Shown here one piece after another: positions 52,023 to 60,911 of a DNA stretch of 64,000 nt. Within the stretch, counting starts at the first letter, position 1, and each line of letters begins with the position of its first letter. The stretch is from Clostridia bacterium (GTDB lineage: Bacteria > Bacillota > Clostridia > Oscillospirales > SIG627): positions 124,225 through 188,224 of the forward strand of contig JAFSGN010000022.1 of assembly GCA_017440805.1 (NCBI GenBank), in the 5' to 3' direction. The position numbers and the translations under genes were made by a program. The notes under the pieces are model-generated. The model was not told the origin of the DNA. It did no database searches and saw nothing but the letters and a program-made list of their open reading frames with translations.

Positions 52023-52469
52023 TTATTTTTCCACTTCATACGGCCAGTCAATAATACCGCCAAACTCTTTCACATCTGTGTATCCCAGTTTAACAAGGCT
52101 TTCAGATGCAATTTTGCTTCGTCTGCCGGACCTGCAATACACAAGAATCTGTGCATTTTTGTCCGGTATCATTTGTTCTGCCTTTTTGTCGATTTCGGTG
52201 TACGGAATTAGTATTGCGCCTGGTATGTGACCGGAATCAAATTCATCCTGCTCTCTTGTATCCAAAACAATGTATTCTTCTCCGGAATCCATTATATTTT
52301 TTGCCTCCCCGGGCGTTATTTGCTCATACATTGCTTTTTCTCCTTTTTCTGTAACAATTATGGATGTCGGTCCATCCGCTCCGCCGATAACCCCAATACT
52401 GCTTTCATTTCCGCATGAACTTAACAGGATGCAGATTGCAGACAGTGTAATACATAAAATTTTATTCAT
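52023..52469 (-). CDS. Rhodanese-domain lipoprotein with GGADGPT motif
   Basis: 148 residues. A lipoprotein signal peptide with I-L-L-S-S-C (lipid Cys 19). Immediately after it comes I-G-V-I-G-G-A-D-G-P-T-S-I (25-37), the motif otherwise known from sodium-pumping decarboxylase beta subunits. A rhodanese domain (about 55-148) follows with the active loop V-Y-C-R-S-G-R-R (Cys near 111). It probably handles sulfur or thiols at the outer membrane face. GAAAGG upstream; the start at 52469 is chosen by the signal peptide. Confidence 0.88.
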   Translation of the reverse strand: MNKILCITLSAICILLSSCGNESSIGVIGGADGPTSIIVTEKGEKAMYEQITPGEAKNIMDSGEEYIVLDTREQDEFDSGHIPGAILIPYTEIDKKAEQMIPDKNAQILVYCRSGRRSKIASESLVKLGYTDVKEFGGIIDWPYEVEK

Positions 52470-52603
52470 ATCGTGTTCTCGCCTTTCTATAGTGCAATCG
52501 TATGTGCATTCAGATGCCGTTTTAACATTACGCAAGGTCTTTGATTTTATCCGCACCAATACATAAAAAATTGCCGTTCAATAACATCTATTCTTTTTTT
52601 ATT

Positions 52604-53254
52604 CTAACAAATCCGTTTCTTCACCCATTTAAGCAACTTCTCAGACATCACATCAAAATCAACTTTTTCACCGTTTTTAAGTTTGAAAAATGTGTCTATA
52701 ATAACTTTTTCATCAGGCAAAACAAATTCCTGCAAATCTTTTTGACGGGTAAAGTATTTACCTGTTTTCATATATGTTATTGCCTGTACTACAAAAGATG
52801 CGGTTTTATATAAACCCTGTAAAATTTCGTTGCTCTTTTCATAAAGCATATTATGAACGCAACAATGATAGATGTTGCATACGCCAATTTTAATTGCCCT
52901 TTTGACTGCTTCATCATCTATCATCGGCAAAAGTTCGTCAAGGCTACCTTTTATCGGTTTGGTATCATAATAAAACTGAAAAAGGTCAGACGGTTCCCAA
53001 TTTAAAATTTCGCTTTTGCCCGAAAGGAAACCACAAATCAAATCTCTGTGAGGAAGTCCATCCAACATCTTGTTATATGCCCCAATATCAAAAACGGTCA
53101 ATTCATCAAGTATAACTACTGTGTCAATATCGCTCTTTTCAGTCGCTTCGCCACGGGCGTAACTGCCTTGCAAACCCACAAACCACAGGCGATTGCCGAA
53201 TTGATTATCCAAGGCACTTAAAAATTCTTCCATCCATTTTGTAATTTCTACCAT
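52604..53254 (-). CDS. Nucleotidyltransferase-domain protein
   Basis: 216 residues. Minimal nucleotidyltransferase motif G-S-Y-A-R-G-E-A-T-E-K-S-D-I-D (about 27-41) with the metal-binding D-x-D, followed by a helical C-terminal region resembling aminoglycoside or KNTase-like nucleotidyltransferases. The substrate is not known. GAGGTGAG 6 bases upstream supports 53254. It ends 45 bases upstream of the rhodanese-gene region and is separately transcribed. Confidence 0.8.
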   Translation of the reverse strand: MVEITKWMEEFLSALDNQFGNRLWFVGLQGSYARGEATEKSDIDTVVILDELTVFDIGAYNKMLDGLPHRDLICGFLSGKSEILNWEPSDLFQFYYDTKPIKGSLDELLPMIDDEAVKRAIKIGVCNIYHCCVHNMLYEKSNEILQGLYKTASFVVQAITYMKTGKYFTRQKDLQEFVLPDEKVIIDTFFKLKNGEKVDFDVMSEKLLKWVKKRIC

Positions 53255-53332
53255 TATGCTCACCTCACCGTTCGCCAATGTTTGAAAAATGTTTCATCCT
53301 CCATTTATCAGCGATTGGAATATATCAAAATT

Positions 53333-54004
53333 TCACCATAGAAACGGTATCAGTCGGTATCTTACTTTTTTCATATATTCACGATAACCGACAAGTTCTT
53401 TTTCAAGTAATTTTTCTTCACCTTTAATTCTTTTTGCGATAATAATGGGATAGGAAAGAAAAATAAGGAATGAATATACAGAACCCAACACTATCGGCAC
53501 CGACAGAAACAAAAGCACTGTAATGCTATACATCGGGTGTCTGACAATGCTGTATAATCCGACATCTATCACTTTCTGATTTTCCTGTATTTCAACTGTG
53601 CGACTAAGATATGTATTTTCCCTTAACACTTCTGCGTAAAGAATATATGAAACAAGAAATACCACCGTAGCAAAAACCACAAAACACTTTGGCAAGGTGT
53701 ACCAATTAAAACGAAAATCCAATCCCGCAACAATAAATCCCGAAAAAAACATTAGACCGCTGAGTTTCACCACAAGAGTCTGTTCTTTTTGTTTTTCTCC
53801 GGCATTCAGTCGCTTTTTTAACAAGTCGGGATTCTTAAACATCATTACAATCCCTGCAAAAAACATCGGAACAAACAAAATCCCCATGAGAAGCCACCCG
53901 TTAAAATAGAAAAATGTACCTGCGGGTAAAAAAATTAATAAACCTACCGATACAACTCCGGCCAGAAATTTCGTTATTGCCTGAACAAATAACTTTGAAG
54001 TCAT
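53333..54004 (-). CDS. Isoprenylcysteine methyltransferase-like (ICMT/PEMT) membrane protein
   Basis: 223 residues, five or six membrane spans. The cofactor-binding signature is visible at the C-terminal half: G-L-Y-S-I-V-R-H-P-M-Y-S (about 145-156) and the E-E-K-L-L-x-K-E-L-V-G-Y-x-E-Y motif (about 195-209), as in the bacterial ICMT/NnrU-type family. Methyl acceptor unknown; bacterial members act on lipids or small hydrophobic molecules. No partner gene nearby points to a pathway. Confidence 0.85.
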   Translation of the reverse strand: MTSKLFVQAITKFLAGVVSVGLLIFLPAGTFFYFNGWLLMGILFVPMFFAGIVMMFKNPDLLKKRLNAGEKQKEQTLVVKLSGLMFFSGFIVAGLDFRFNWYTLPKCFVVFATVVFLVSYILYAEVLRENTYLSRTVEIQENQKVIDVGLYSIVRHPMYSITVLLFLSVPIVLGSVYSFLIFLSYPIIIAKRIKGEEKLLEKELVGYREYMKKVRYRLIPFLW

Positions 54005-54031
54005 AATAATATATCTCCGCTAAATTCTAAT

Positions 54032-54394
54032 TTACCTTACCGGCTCATAAAATCCTGCCGCTTCTCTGTTTCTGTATTCGTGTTTTTCGTAATAGCCGAT
54101 TAATGTTCCGTAATTGTCACGAAGGGCAACCATATACACATCTTTGTTTTCTTTCCGGCTATAGAATGTAAATACACTGTTATGGTCGCGGCTCTCTTTA
54201 AACCACGATACAACCTTATCTATCATTTCATTTGATTTTTCATTATGGCAGTCTTTTAAGTTGCTGCCTGTCAAGTCCTTGTGATATATTCTTTTGGCAG
54301 TTGGATTCATATATACAATAATATCGTTTAAATCGCAGACGACAATGGGCGATGTGTCCTGTTCCAATATACTTTTAAATAATTTACCAAGCAT
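54032..54394 (-). CDS. Single-domain PAS protein
   Basis: 120 residues, essentially one PAS domain (about 8-112): I-V-V-C-D-L-N-D-I-I-V-Y-M-N-P-T-A near 17-33 and the C-terminal sheet G-T-L-I-G-Y-Y-E. There is no kinase, cyclase or output domain. Such proteins sense small ligands, redox or light in trans with partners. The start is preceded by GGAGAAAGAG. The mRNA leader, about 110 bases, carries a hairpin. Confidence 0.85.
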   Translation of the reverse strand: MLGKLFKSILEQDTSPIVVCDLNDIIVYMNPTAKRIYHKDLTGSNLKDCHNEKSNEMIDKVVSWFKESRDHNSVFTFYSRKENKDVYMVALRDNYGTLIGYYEKHEYRNREAAGFYEPVR

Positions 54395-54485
54395 TTTACT
54401 CTTTCTCCATAAAAAATTTGCATATGATGTAAAAGAATTGACCGGATAACATCAGGCACTTCTGAAATCCTGCAGGCACACTTTT

Positions 54486-54502
54486 CACCCATGGTATGGG
54501 TG
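54486..54502. promoter_or_regulatory. Inverted repeat in the PAS-gene leader
   Basis: A perfect 7-bp palindromic arm pair CACCCAT/ATGGGTG (54486-54492 with 54496-54502) with a 3-base centre, a few bases downstream of the -10 box of the PAS promoter. Operator or RNA hairpin. Confidence 0.5.
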
Positions 54503-54514
54503 ATTGTCAATTTT

Positions 54515-54543
54515 ATTATACACATCACACAGGAGTATGTCAA
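54515..54543 (-). promoter_or_regulatory. Consensus sigma-A promoter of the PAS gene
   Basis: Minus strand TTGACA (54538-54543), 17-base spacer, TATAAT (54515-54520), both perfect. Confidence 0.8.
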
Positions 54544-54599
54544 TATTATTTACAAATAATATATAAAACAATGAGTTAAAGCAAATTCATAAAAAACCG

Positions 54600-54628
54600 T
54601 TGATTTTAAATCCAAAATGTGATATAAT
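54600..54628 (+). promoter_or_regulatory. Sigma-A promoter of ychF
   Basis: TTGATT (54600-54605), 17-base spacer, TATAAT (54623-54628). The leader to the ATG is about 125 bases long and contains a second -10-like box near 54652, with no clear structure. Confidence 0.65.
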
Positions 54629-54757
54629 GACAAAAATGTATGTTTAAAGAATATAATACCCTTTTTGAAAAAATGATGTAGTAATGGTGTAGCAACGACT
54701 GTTTAAACACCGAAAAGCCTTGATATATGGGGAATTTTTAAAGGAGAATGAGATAAA

Positions 54758-55861
54758 ATGAAATTAGGTATAGTAGGTCTTCCCAATGTCGGAAAAAGTA
54801 CCCTTTTTAATGCTATTACAGGTGCAGGTGCAGAAAGTGCAAACTATCCTTTTTGTACTATTGACCCTAATGTCGGAGTTGTTTGTGTCCCTGATGAACG
54901 CCTTGATAAACTTGCAGAGATGTATTCGCCTGAAAAAATCACACCTGCTATTATTGAATTTGTTGATATTGCAGGTCTGGTAAAGGGTGCTTCGCAGGGA
55001 GAAGGTCTGGGAAACAAGTTCCTTTCCCATATTCGCGAGGTTGATGCAATAATACATGTTGTCCGTTGTTTTGAAAACGGCAACATTATCCATGTGGACG
55101 GTTCTATTGACGCAAAGCGTGACCTGGATATTATTAATCTTGAACTTATTTTATCCGATATGGAAATAATAGAACGCCGTCTTGACAAAGACCGCAAAGT
55201 TCTTAAAGGCGACAAAACAATAGAACCTGAAATAAAACTTCTTGAGCGCGTTAAAGAAGCACTGGACAATGGTCTTTCTGCGCGGACACTTGAACTTACC
55301 CAAGACGAAAAAGAAATTCTTGACACAGTTCCTCTTCTCAGCAGCAAACCTGTAATTTATGCTGCAAACATAAACGAAGATGATATTCCCAACATAGATA
55401 ATCTTGAAGAAGTAAATAAATACTACGCCGATGTTGTAAACCATGCGCGTGAGGAAGGCTCGGGAGTAATACCCATTTGTGCGGGAATTGAGGCTGAACT
55501 CAGCGAACTGGAAGATGACGAAAAACAAATGTTTCTTTCCGACCTTGGTCTTAAGGAATCCGGTCTGAATCGTCTTATAAAGGAAAGTTACAGTCTGCTG
55601 GGACTTATAAGTTTCCTCACAGCCGGTCAACCCGAAGTCCGTGCCTGGACAATTACAAACGGAACAAAAGCACCACAGGCAGCAGGAAAAATACATTCGG
55701 ACATTGAGCGCGGATTTATTCGTGCGGAGGTTATTGCATATGACGACCTTATTTCGTGCGGAAGTATGGCGGCGGCAAAGGAAAAAGGGCTCGTAAGAAG
55801 CGAGGGAAAAGAATATTTAATGAAAGACGGAGATGTTGTTCTGTTCCGTTTCAATGTATAA
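54758..55861 (+). CDS. ychF: Redox-regulated ATPase YchF (Obg-like)
   Basis: 367 residues, standard YchF. G1 G-L-P-N-V-G-K-S-T (6-14), G3 D-I-A-G-L-V-K (about 68-74), and G4 N-I-N-E in place of N-K-x-D, the change that gives YchF its ATP preference. A coiled-coil insertion (about 125-185) and a C-terminal TGS domain (about 280-365) follow. It binds ribosomes and affects stress response. AAAGGAG precedes the ATG. Confidence 0.97.
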   Translation: MKLGIVGLPNVGKSTLFNAITGAGAESANYPFCTIDPNVGVVCVPDERLDKLAEMYSPEKITPAIIEFVDIAGLVKGASQGEGLGNKFLSHIREVDAIIHVVRCFENGNIIHVDGSIDAKRDLDIINLELILSDMEIIERRLDKDRKVLKGDKTIEPEIKLLERVKEALDNGLSARTLELTQDEKEILDTVPLLSSKPVIYAANINEDDIPNIDNLEEVNKYYADVVNHAREEGSGVIPICAGIEAELSELEDDEKQMFLSDLGLKESGLNRLIKESYSLLGLISFLTAGQPEVRAWTITNGTKAPQAAGKIHSDIERGFIRAEVIAYDDLISCGSMAAAKEKGLVRSEGKEYLMKDGDVVLFRFNV

Positions 55862-55917
55862 AATAGCCTCCTGCAAATATTATTTCTGCGATTTTCGATT
55901 ACAAAATAAAATCAAAC

Positions 55918-55955
55918 AAATGTGCGGACCTTTTAATAAGTTCCGCACATTTTTC
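55918..55955. terminator. Bidirectional terminator between ychF and the recombinase
   Basis: An 11-bp stem (55918-55928 with 55942-55952), with T-runs on both sides. Confidence 0.8.
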
Positions 55956-55956
55956 G

Positions 55957-56934
55957 TTATTTTTTTATATTTGAAAGCGGATTGCTGTTCACGGCATCCT
56001 GCATATTTTTATCACTGATATGAGTGTATATTTGGGTGGTGTTAAGTTGCTCATGCCCTAAAATATCTTTCAGTACACGGATATCAACTTTTCCGGTTGA
56101 ATACATAAGTGTTGCCGCCGTATGACGAAGTTTATGAACCGAATAGCCTCTTTGAGACAGTCCGGACAGTTTAAAATATTTTTCAAGCATTTTCTGAACC
56201 GTACTGTTGCTTACGCGGCGGCTGTTACGACTGACAAATAGTGCATTTTTATCTTTGGAGGGTTCGGTAAGGCGGATTTTAAGATATTCATCAAGTGCAC
56301 TGCGACATGCGTCATTCAGATAAACAATCCTTTCCTTAGAACCCTTTCCTGTCACCTTGAGTTTGGATTTATCACTTTCAATATCAGCGAAATTGATATT
56401 TACAAGTTCCGAAAGTCTCATACCGCAATTCAGAAAAAGTGTAATTATCGCGTAATCACGAACTTTATATTTTTCCTGTGAGTTACGGATGGTATCAAGA
56501 AGCAGGATACTTTCATCCAACGAAAGATACTTTGGCAGTTTGTTTTTAACATTTGGTGCATCTATATTACGGGCAGGGTTATCTTCTATAATTTTTTCTT
56601 TATTTGTCAGAAACTTAAAGAAACTTTTTATTGACGAAAGATGCCTCGCCCGAGTGGCAGGCATATTTTCCTTTTCCACTGCATCGTGAAGCAAATAATC
56701 ATAAATATCGGAAGAACGAATGGATTTAACAAACTCTGTATCCGCCCAGTTTAAATCAACCTCGCTGTCATCCTGCAATCCCTTTTTCTTTTTCAAAAGG
56801 AAAATAAAAAAGTTTTCCAAATCATTTCTGTATTTTTCACATGTGAGTTTGGAGCGTCCCTGAACATTTAATGCATAAGAAATATAATTATCTATGCACT
56901 GAGAACTTGTCTTAATATGTATCACCTCCGCCAT
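55957..56934 (-). CDS. Tyrosine recombinase of XerC/XerD type
   Basis: 325 residues. SAM-like N-terminal DNA-binding part (1-120) and the catalytic domain with Arg in G-M-R-L-S-E-L (about 172-178), H-K-L-R-H-T-A-A-T (about 266-274), L-G-H-E-Q (about 290-294) and the nucleophile Tyr in T-Q-I-Y-T-H (about 300). Slightly longer than XerC/D of about 300 because of an insertion before residue 70. A chromosomal dimer-resolution role is likely but not certain; XerH-type or plasmid-borne origin is possible. GGAGGTG upstream. Confidence 0.88.
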   Translation of the reverse strand: MAEVIHIKTSSQCIDNYISYALNVQGRSKLTCEKYRNDLENFFIFLLKKKKGLQDDSEVDLNWADTEFVKSIRSSDIYDYLLHDAVEKENMPATRARHLSSIKSFFKFLTNKEKIIEDNPARNIDAPNVKNKLPKYLSLDESILLLDTIRNSQEKYKVRDYAIITLFLNCGMRLSELVNINFADIESDKSKLKVTGKGSKERIVYLNDACRSALDEYLKIRLTEPSKDKNALFVSRNSRRVSNSTVQKMLEKYFKLSGLSQRGYSVHKLRHTAATLMYSTGKVDIRVLKDILGHEQLNTTQIYTHISDKNMQDAVNSNPLSNIKK

Positions 56935-56943
56935 ATCAAGTAT

Positions 56944-56972
56944 ATTATATACGATATTTTGTGGTTTGTAAA
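56944..56972 (-). promoter_or_regulatory. Sigma-A promoter of the recombinase
   Basis: Minus strand TTTACA (56967-56972), 17-base spacer, TATAAT (56944-56949), directly upstream of the ribosome binding site. Confidence 0.6.
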
Positions 56973-57002
56973 TATTATTACATAAAATTTCACTTTTTAG
57001 TG

Positions 57003-57031
57003 TTGAAATTATATCAATTTAGTTTTATAAT
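57003..57031 (+). promoter_or_regulatory. Sigma-A promoter of the membrane-amidase-radA group
   Basis: TTGAAA (57003-57008), 17-base spacer, TATAAT (57026-57031), 50 bases before the start codon. Confidence 0.65.
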
Positions 57032-57080
57032 ATATTTGAATGTATTATATTATCACACAGAGAAAGGAATTGTCATAACC

Positions 57081-57602
57081 ATGTATTCTTCTACTCCGAT
57101 TATTGTAAGACTTTTACTCAATCAATTTGCAATGTCCATTTTCGGAATTATGCTGACAATGTCAACAATAATGGTAAACAATACTGCAGGTGCTGCCGCC
57201 TCCTGCGTTGCTTTGTTTTTATACTTTTATCTCATTTACCAGGTTATGTGGGAAAAAGGCGCAAGAAATGTTATATCCGAAAAGCACAATGACAAAAACG
57301 GCAAATTCAAAGGCGTAATATATTCCGTTGCAGCATCTGTTCCGACTATTCTTTTTACATTAATCTTTTCTGTTATTACCGAAGAAATGACTTGTTTAAG
57401 CAATTTTGCAAATATTACCTACGCCGTATCAAAAATGATACTTATGTTTGCTTTTCAAGGTATGTATCACGGACTTGCAAATCTTTTTGACTATCACTTT
57501 GTTTTTTATATAATTGCACTCTTACCTGCAATTATTTTAGGCAGTGTTGCATATTATATGGGCTATAAGAACATTCGCATATTGCCGGAAAAGAAGAAAT
57601 AG
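57081..57602 (+). CDS. Integral membrane protein of unknown function
   Basis: 173 residues with four to five membrane spans (about 8-35, 38-55, 78-98, 112-130, 140-162) and a charged loop K-H-N-D-K-N-G-K-F-K-G (about 68-78). GAAAGGAA precedes the ATG at 57081; the open frame extends 40 codons upstream across the promoter and is not used. It precedes the amidase gene by 46 bases and may be co-transcribed with it. No family assigned. Confidence 0.75.
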   Translation: MYSSTPIIVRLLLNQFAMSIFGIMLTMSTIMVNNTAGAAASCVALFLYFYLIYQVMWEKGARNVISEKHNDKNGKFKGVIYSVAASVPTILFTLIFSVITEEMTCLSNFANITYAVSKMILMFAFQGMYHGLANLFDYHFVFYIIALLPAIILGSVAYYMGYKNIRILPEKKK

Positions 57603-57648
57603 TACATATAACCGACTTTGTCCGCATAAGTTTTTAAGGGTGATTTAT

Positions 57649-58398
57649 GTGGACAATAAAAAAATTTCAAACAGATTTATTTTAAAATTTATTGTATTTA
57701 CCATTGCGTTTATTATTCTGTTTTTTATAATATCCAGAGTCGGATACATAACTTCAGGTATTGCTATGTTCCCCCAATACAACCAGGTTTACTCCGAAAA
57801 GACCCCTCTTATTAAAAAGCAAGTTATAGTTATTGATGCCGGACACGGCGGAGAAGACAATGGTGCTTCGGGTGTTAACGGGATTATAGAAAAGGACTTA
57901 ACGCTTGTAATGTCAAAAATGGTTGGCGAAATTTTGTCTGTTATAGGCTTTGATGTTAAATACACACGAACATCAGATGTTTCCTTGGGAAGTGATGGAA
58001 AATTTATTAAACGCAATGACCTTTTATACCGTGTGAAATTTACAAGAGAATTTGAAAACCCTATATTTTTAAGTATTCACATGAATAAATTCCCGGCAGA
58101 AAAATATAGCGGTGCACAAACATTTTACTCGAAGAACAACCCCTCTTCCAAGGTACTTGCTCTAAAAGTACAGCGGGTAATCCGTACTCTTATACAACCT
58201 CAGAACAATCGTGAAATAAAAAAAGCAACCTCCTCTATTTTTGTTCTTGACAGACTGGAGTCACCCGCAATCCTTGTAGAGTGTGGATTTATCTCGAACA
58301 GAAACGAAGCAGCACTGCTTTCTGCAAAAGATTACCAGAAAAAGTTGGCTTTCGGAATTGCAATGGGAATTGCTGACTTTTTTAAAACTGATGAATAA
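57649..58398 (+). CDS. N-acetylmuramoyl-L-alanine amidase (Amidase_3)
   Basis: 249 residues. An N-terminal membrane span (about 12-32) then an Amidase_3 domain with D-A-G-H-G-G-E-D-N-G (about 63-72), E in I-I-E-K-D-L, H in F-L-S-I-H-M-N (about 143-149), and the C-terminal catalytic Glu in V-E-C-G-F-I-S-N. Zinc ligands complete. Layout matches CwlD, the spore-cortex muramic-lactam amidase; that assignment is inference. GTG start at 57649 with AAGGGTG 8 bases upstream, as the family length requires. Confidence 0.88.
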   Translation: MDNKKISNRFILKFIVFTIAFIILFFIISRVGYITSGIAMFPQYNQVYSEKTPLIKKQVIVIDAGHGGEDNGASGVNGIIEKDLTLVMSKMVGEILSVIGFDVKYTRTSDVSLGSDGKFIKRNDLLYRVKFTREFENPIFLSIHMNKFPAEKYSGAQTFYSKNNPSSKVLALKVQRVIRTLIQPQNNREIKKATSSIFVLDRLESPAILVECGFISNRNEAALLSAKDYQKKLAFGIAMGIADFFKTDE

Positions 58399-58413
58399 AA
58401 GGAATTACAAAAA

Positions 58414-59799
58414 ATGGCAAACAACATTCAAAAGACAATATTCGTTTGTTCCGAATGCGGAAACGAACACTCCAAATGGTATGGAAAGTGTCAGGCTTGC
58501 GGTGCGTGGAGCAGCCTTATTGAAGAATCAAGAATAACAAAATCCTCTTCCGCCAAAAAGACAAATTTTTCTGCCGGAATAATAAAATCTGCTGAAAGCA
58601 TCAAAATGTCAAATATTGAATTATCCGAAAAAGAAACACGGTATAAAACAGGAATTTCTGAATTTGACAGAACTCTGGGTGGCGGAATTGTAAAAGGCTC
58701 GGTTTCTCTTATCAGCGGTGAACCCGGAATAGGAAAATCAACACTGCTTTTGCAAATATGCCGTAATATTGAGAAAAAAATATTATATGTATCGGGAGAA
58801 GAATCAGTTTCTCAAATAAAAATGCGTGCCATTCGTCTTTCTGTAGACAGTGAGAATCTTTTTGTAATGTGCGAAACCAACATTGAAAACATTCTGAGCG
58901 AAGTTGACAAAGTAAAACCGGATATACTTATACTTGACTCAATACAAACTGCCTATGATGCAGATATATCATCTCCCCCGGGAAGTATAACTCAAACAAA
59001 ACAAGTTGCTCTTGCAATTATTGAAAAGACGAAAAGTACCGATATGGCAACACTTATAGTAGGTCATGTCAACAAAGACGGTGCTATTGCGGGTCCGAAA
59101 GTTCTGGAACATATGGTGGATGTAGTTGTCTATTTTGAGGGTGAACGGACAACATCATTCAGAATTCTGCGTACAATAAAAAATCGTTTTGGTTCCACGA
59201 ACGAAATCGGTGTGTTTGAAATGAACGAAAACGGTTTGTGTGAAGTGATGGATCCAAGCAAATCTCTTCTTGATGGTCGCCCTAAAAATGTATCGGGCAA
59301 CTGTACCGTTTGTATTTTAGAAGGTACCCGTCCTATAATTGCGGAAATTCAGGCTTTGGTTACAAAATCAGTTTTTCCTTCTCCAAAACGCCTTTCACAA
59401 GGTGTTGATTTTAACAGAATGTCTCTCATTCTGGCAGTTCTTGAAAAAAGACTGGGCTATCATTTTTCAACCCAGGATATATATCTTAACATCGTAGGCG
59501 GACTAAAAATAGATGACCCTGCCTGTGATGCTGCCATTATGCTGAGCCTGGTTTCAGGATATAAAAATGTACCTATTGCCGATGATGTCATTGCCATTGG
59601 CGAAATAGGTCTTGCAGGGGAAATACGCTCTGTAAGTTTTCTTCAAAAAAGGATAAACGAAGCGGCTCGGCTCGGATTCAAAGTTATTATTATTCCAAAA
59701 AGAAATTCATCCAACATAAAATCACCCGACGGTGTAAACATAATTGGAATCAAAAGTATTTTTGAAGCGGTTGACCTTTTTGTTTCTCAAGACAGATAG
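58414..59799 (+). CDS. radA: DNA repair protein RadA
   Basis: 461 residues. A C4 zinc finger (C-S-E-C-G ... C-Q-A-C-G, about 11-32), RecA-like ATPase with G-E-P-G-I-G-K-S-T (about 102-110), the RadA-specific K-N-R-F-G-S (about 252-257), and a Lon-protease-like C-terminal domain (about 290-460). RadA drives branch migration of recombination intermediates. It follows the amidase by 15 bases with AAAGGA upstream. Confidence 0.96.
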   Translation: MANNIQKTIFVCSECGNEHSKWYGKCQACGAWSSLIEESRITKSSSAKKTNFSAGIIKSAESIKMSNIELSEKETRYKTGISEFDRTLGGGIVKGSVSLISGEPGIGKSTLLLQICRNIEKKILYVSGEESVSQIKMRAIRLSVDSENLFVMCETNIENILSEVDKVKPDILILDSIQTAYDADISSPPGSITQTKQVALAIIEKTKSTDMATLIVGHVNKDGAIAGPKVLEHMVDVVVYFEGERTTSFRILRTIKNRFGSTNEIGVFEMNENGLCEVMDPSKSLLDGRPKNVSGNCTVCILEGTRPIIAEIQALVTKSVFPSPKRLSQGVDFNRMSLILAVLEKRLGYHFSTQDIYLNIVGGLKIDDPACDAAIMLSLVSGYKNVPIADDVIAIGEIGLAGEIRSVSFLQKRINEAARLGFKVIIIPKRNSSNIKSPDGVNIIGIKSIFEAVDLFVSQDR

Positions 59800-59944
59800 T
59801 CTTGTTTTGGATATTTTTTCTGTAGTATATACACCCGTTATTCAAACTGAAATTTAAACCGTCAGTATTTTCATTTTGCGTATCATTGGCACAATATCCG
59901 TCTTTTTGGTAAATGCAGTCACTGTCACATCTTATAAGTGTCAT
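59750..59944 (-). CDS. Small cysteine protein (DUF1540-like)
   Basis: 64 residues with four cysteines (C6, C10, C18, C38) in a C-x3-C-x7-C pattern and Y-Q-K-D-G-Y-C-A, resembling the DUF1540 zinc-knuckle family. TGGAGGTG precedes the ATG, which supports translation. Its 3' end overlaps the radA 3' end by 50 bases on the other strand. Function unknown. Confidence 0.65.
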   Translation of the reverse strand: MTLIRCDSDCIYQKDGYCANDTQNENTDGLNFSLNNGCIYYRKNIQNKTICLEKQKGQPLQKYF

Positions 59945-60017
59945 TAAAACACCTCCAGTGACTTTAATATTACACCTTAAACCGTATTAATTCACCATAC
60001 ATTACGATGTAACAAAA

Positions 60018-60767
60018 ATGAAAGATGTGTTACAAATGTCACTATTTGCTATATGTTCAAACCGCATCAGTCCTGAAATAATAAATTCCTTATCAGAACA
60101 TGGAATCAATGTGATTGCAATTTCGGATTGTCAGCACATTCCCTACCCTGTAGCATCGCACCCCGATATGTTATTTTTCAACAACAAAAAAGGAACTGTC
60201 ATTTGCGAAAAAACCACCTATGACAAACTATCTCTCCCTGAAATAGACTGTCGTATATTGACCGATAATTTTGAAAAAAAAGAATTAAATAATTATCCTT
60301 TTGACATAAGGTTCAATGCTGCTCTTTTTGAAGATTTTCTCTTTTGCCGTGAAAAATACATTTCTCCTTTAATCATTCAAAATGTTTCAGCGAAAATTGT
60401 CGATATAAAACAGGGATATGCCGCCTGTTCAGCCTGCAAAGTCAACGAATATTCATTTATCACCTCGGATATTTCATTAAAAAAAGCGGCAGACAAATGC
60501 GGTCTCGACGCACTGCTGATACAACCCGGGCATATAGAGATAGACTGCTATGACTATGGGTTTATAGGGGGTGCTTCCGCTCTTCTTGGTAATAAACTTT
60601 TCTTTTTCGGTGATATTTCAAAACACCCTGACTATAATGAAATTGCTGCTTTTGCCCATCATCGGAATGTTGAAGTAATCACTTTATCAAAAGAAAAACT
60701 CTTTGATTACGGCGGTGTTTTTTTATTACCTGCCAAACAAAACATTACGCAGGAAATACATATCTGA
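60018..60767 (+). CDS. DUF6873-like (GME-fold) protein
   Basis: 249 residues. Internal pattern of repeated alpha/beta units (about 70-230) with C-S-A-C-K (about 136-140), Q-G-Y-A-A-C, F-I-G-G-A-S-A-L-L-G near 176-185 and L-F-F-F-G-D. It resembles the GME-fold/amidinotransferase-like DUF6873 family, with dimethylarginine-dimethylaminohydrolase-type architecture; the catalytic Cys cannot be assigned with certainty. It stands alone between the small Cys gene and paaK. Start codon without a strong ribosome binding site, so an internal start such as the ATG at 60036 is possible. Confidence 0.65.
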   Translation: MKDVLQMSLFAICSNRISPEIINSLSEHGINVIAISDCQHIPYPVASHPDMLFFNNKKGTVICEKTTYDKLSLPEIDCRILTDNFEKKELNNYPFDIRFNAALFEDFLFCREKYISPLIIQNVSAKIVDIKQGYAACSACKVNEYSFITSDISLKKAADKCGLDALLIQPGHIEIDCYDYGFIGGASALLGNKLFFFGDISKHPDYNEIAAFAHHRNVEVITLSKEKLFDYGGVFLLPAKQNITQEIHI

Positions 60768-60842
60768 ATGTAATCCTGCTTTTTTAAAAACATACAACAT
60801 AACACCTGTATTTCCGGCAACATATTATTTGAGATTTTTATG

Positions 60843-60871
60843 TTGACTTGCATCGGAAATCATGTTATAAT
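60843..60871 (+). promoter_or_regulatory. Sigma-A promoter of paaK-iorA
   Basis: TTGACT (60843-60848), 17-base spacer, TATAAT (60866-60871), 41 bases before the paaK start. Confidence 0.75.
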
Positions 60872-60911
60872 GTATTAATATGGAATATTATAATACTTTG
60901 AGAGGTTCAAA

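Noticed and set aside
54328..54543. Minus-strand 71-codon frame in the PAS leader
   Set aside because: Begins upstream of or within the promoter; no ribosome binding site; overlaps the PAS start in another frame.
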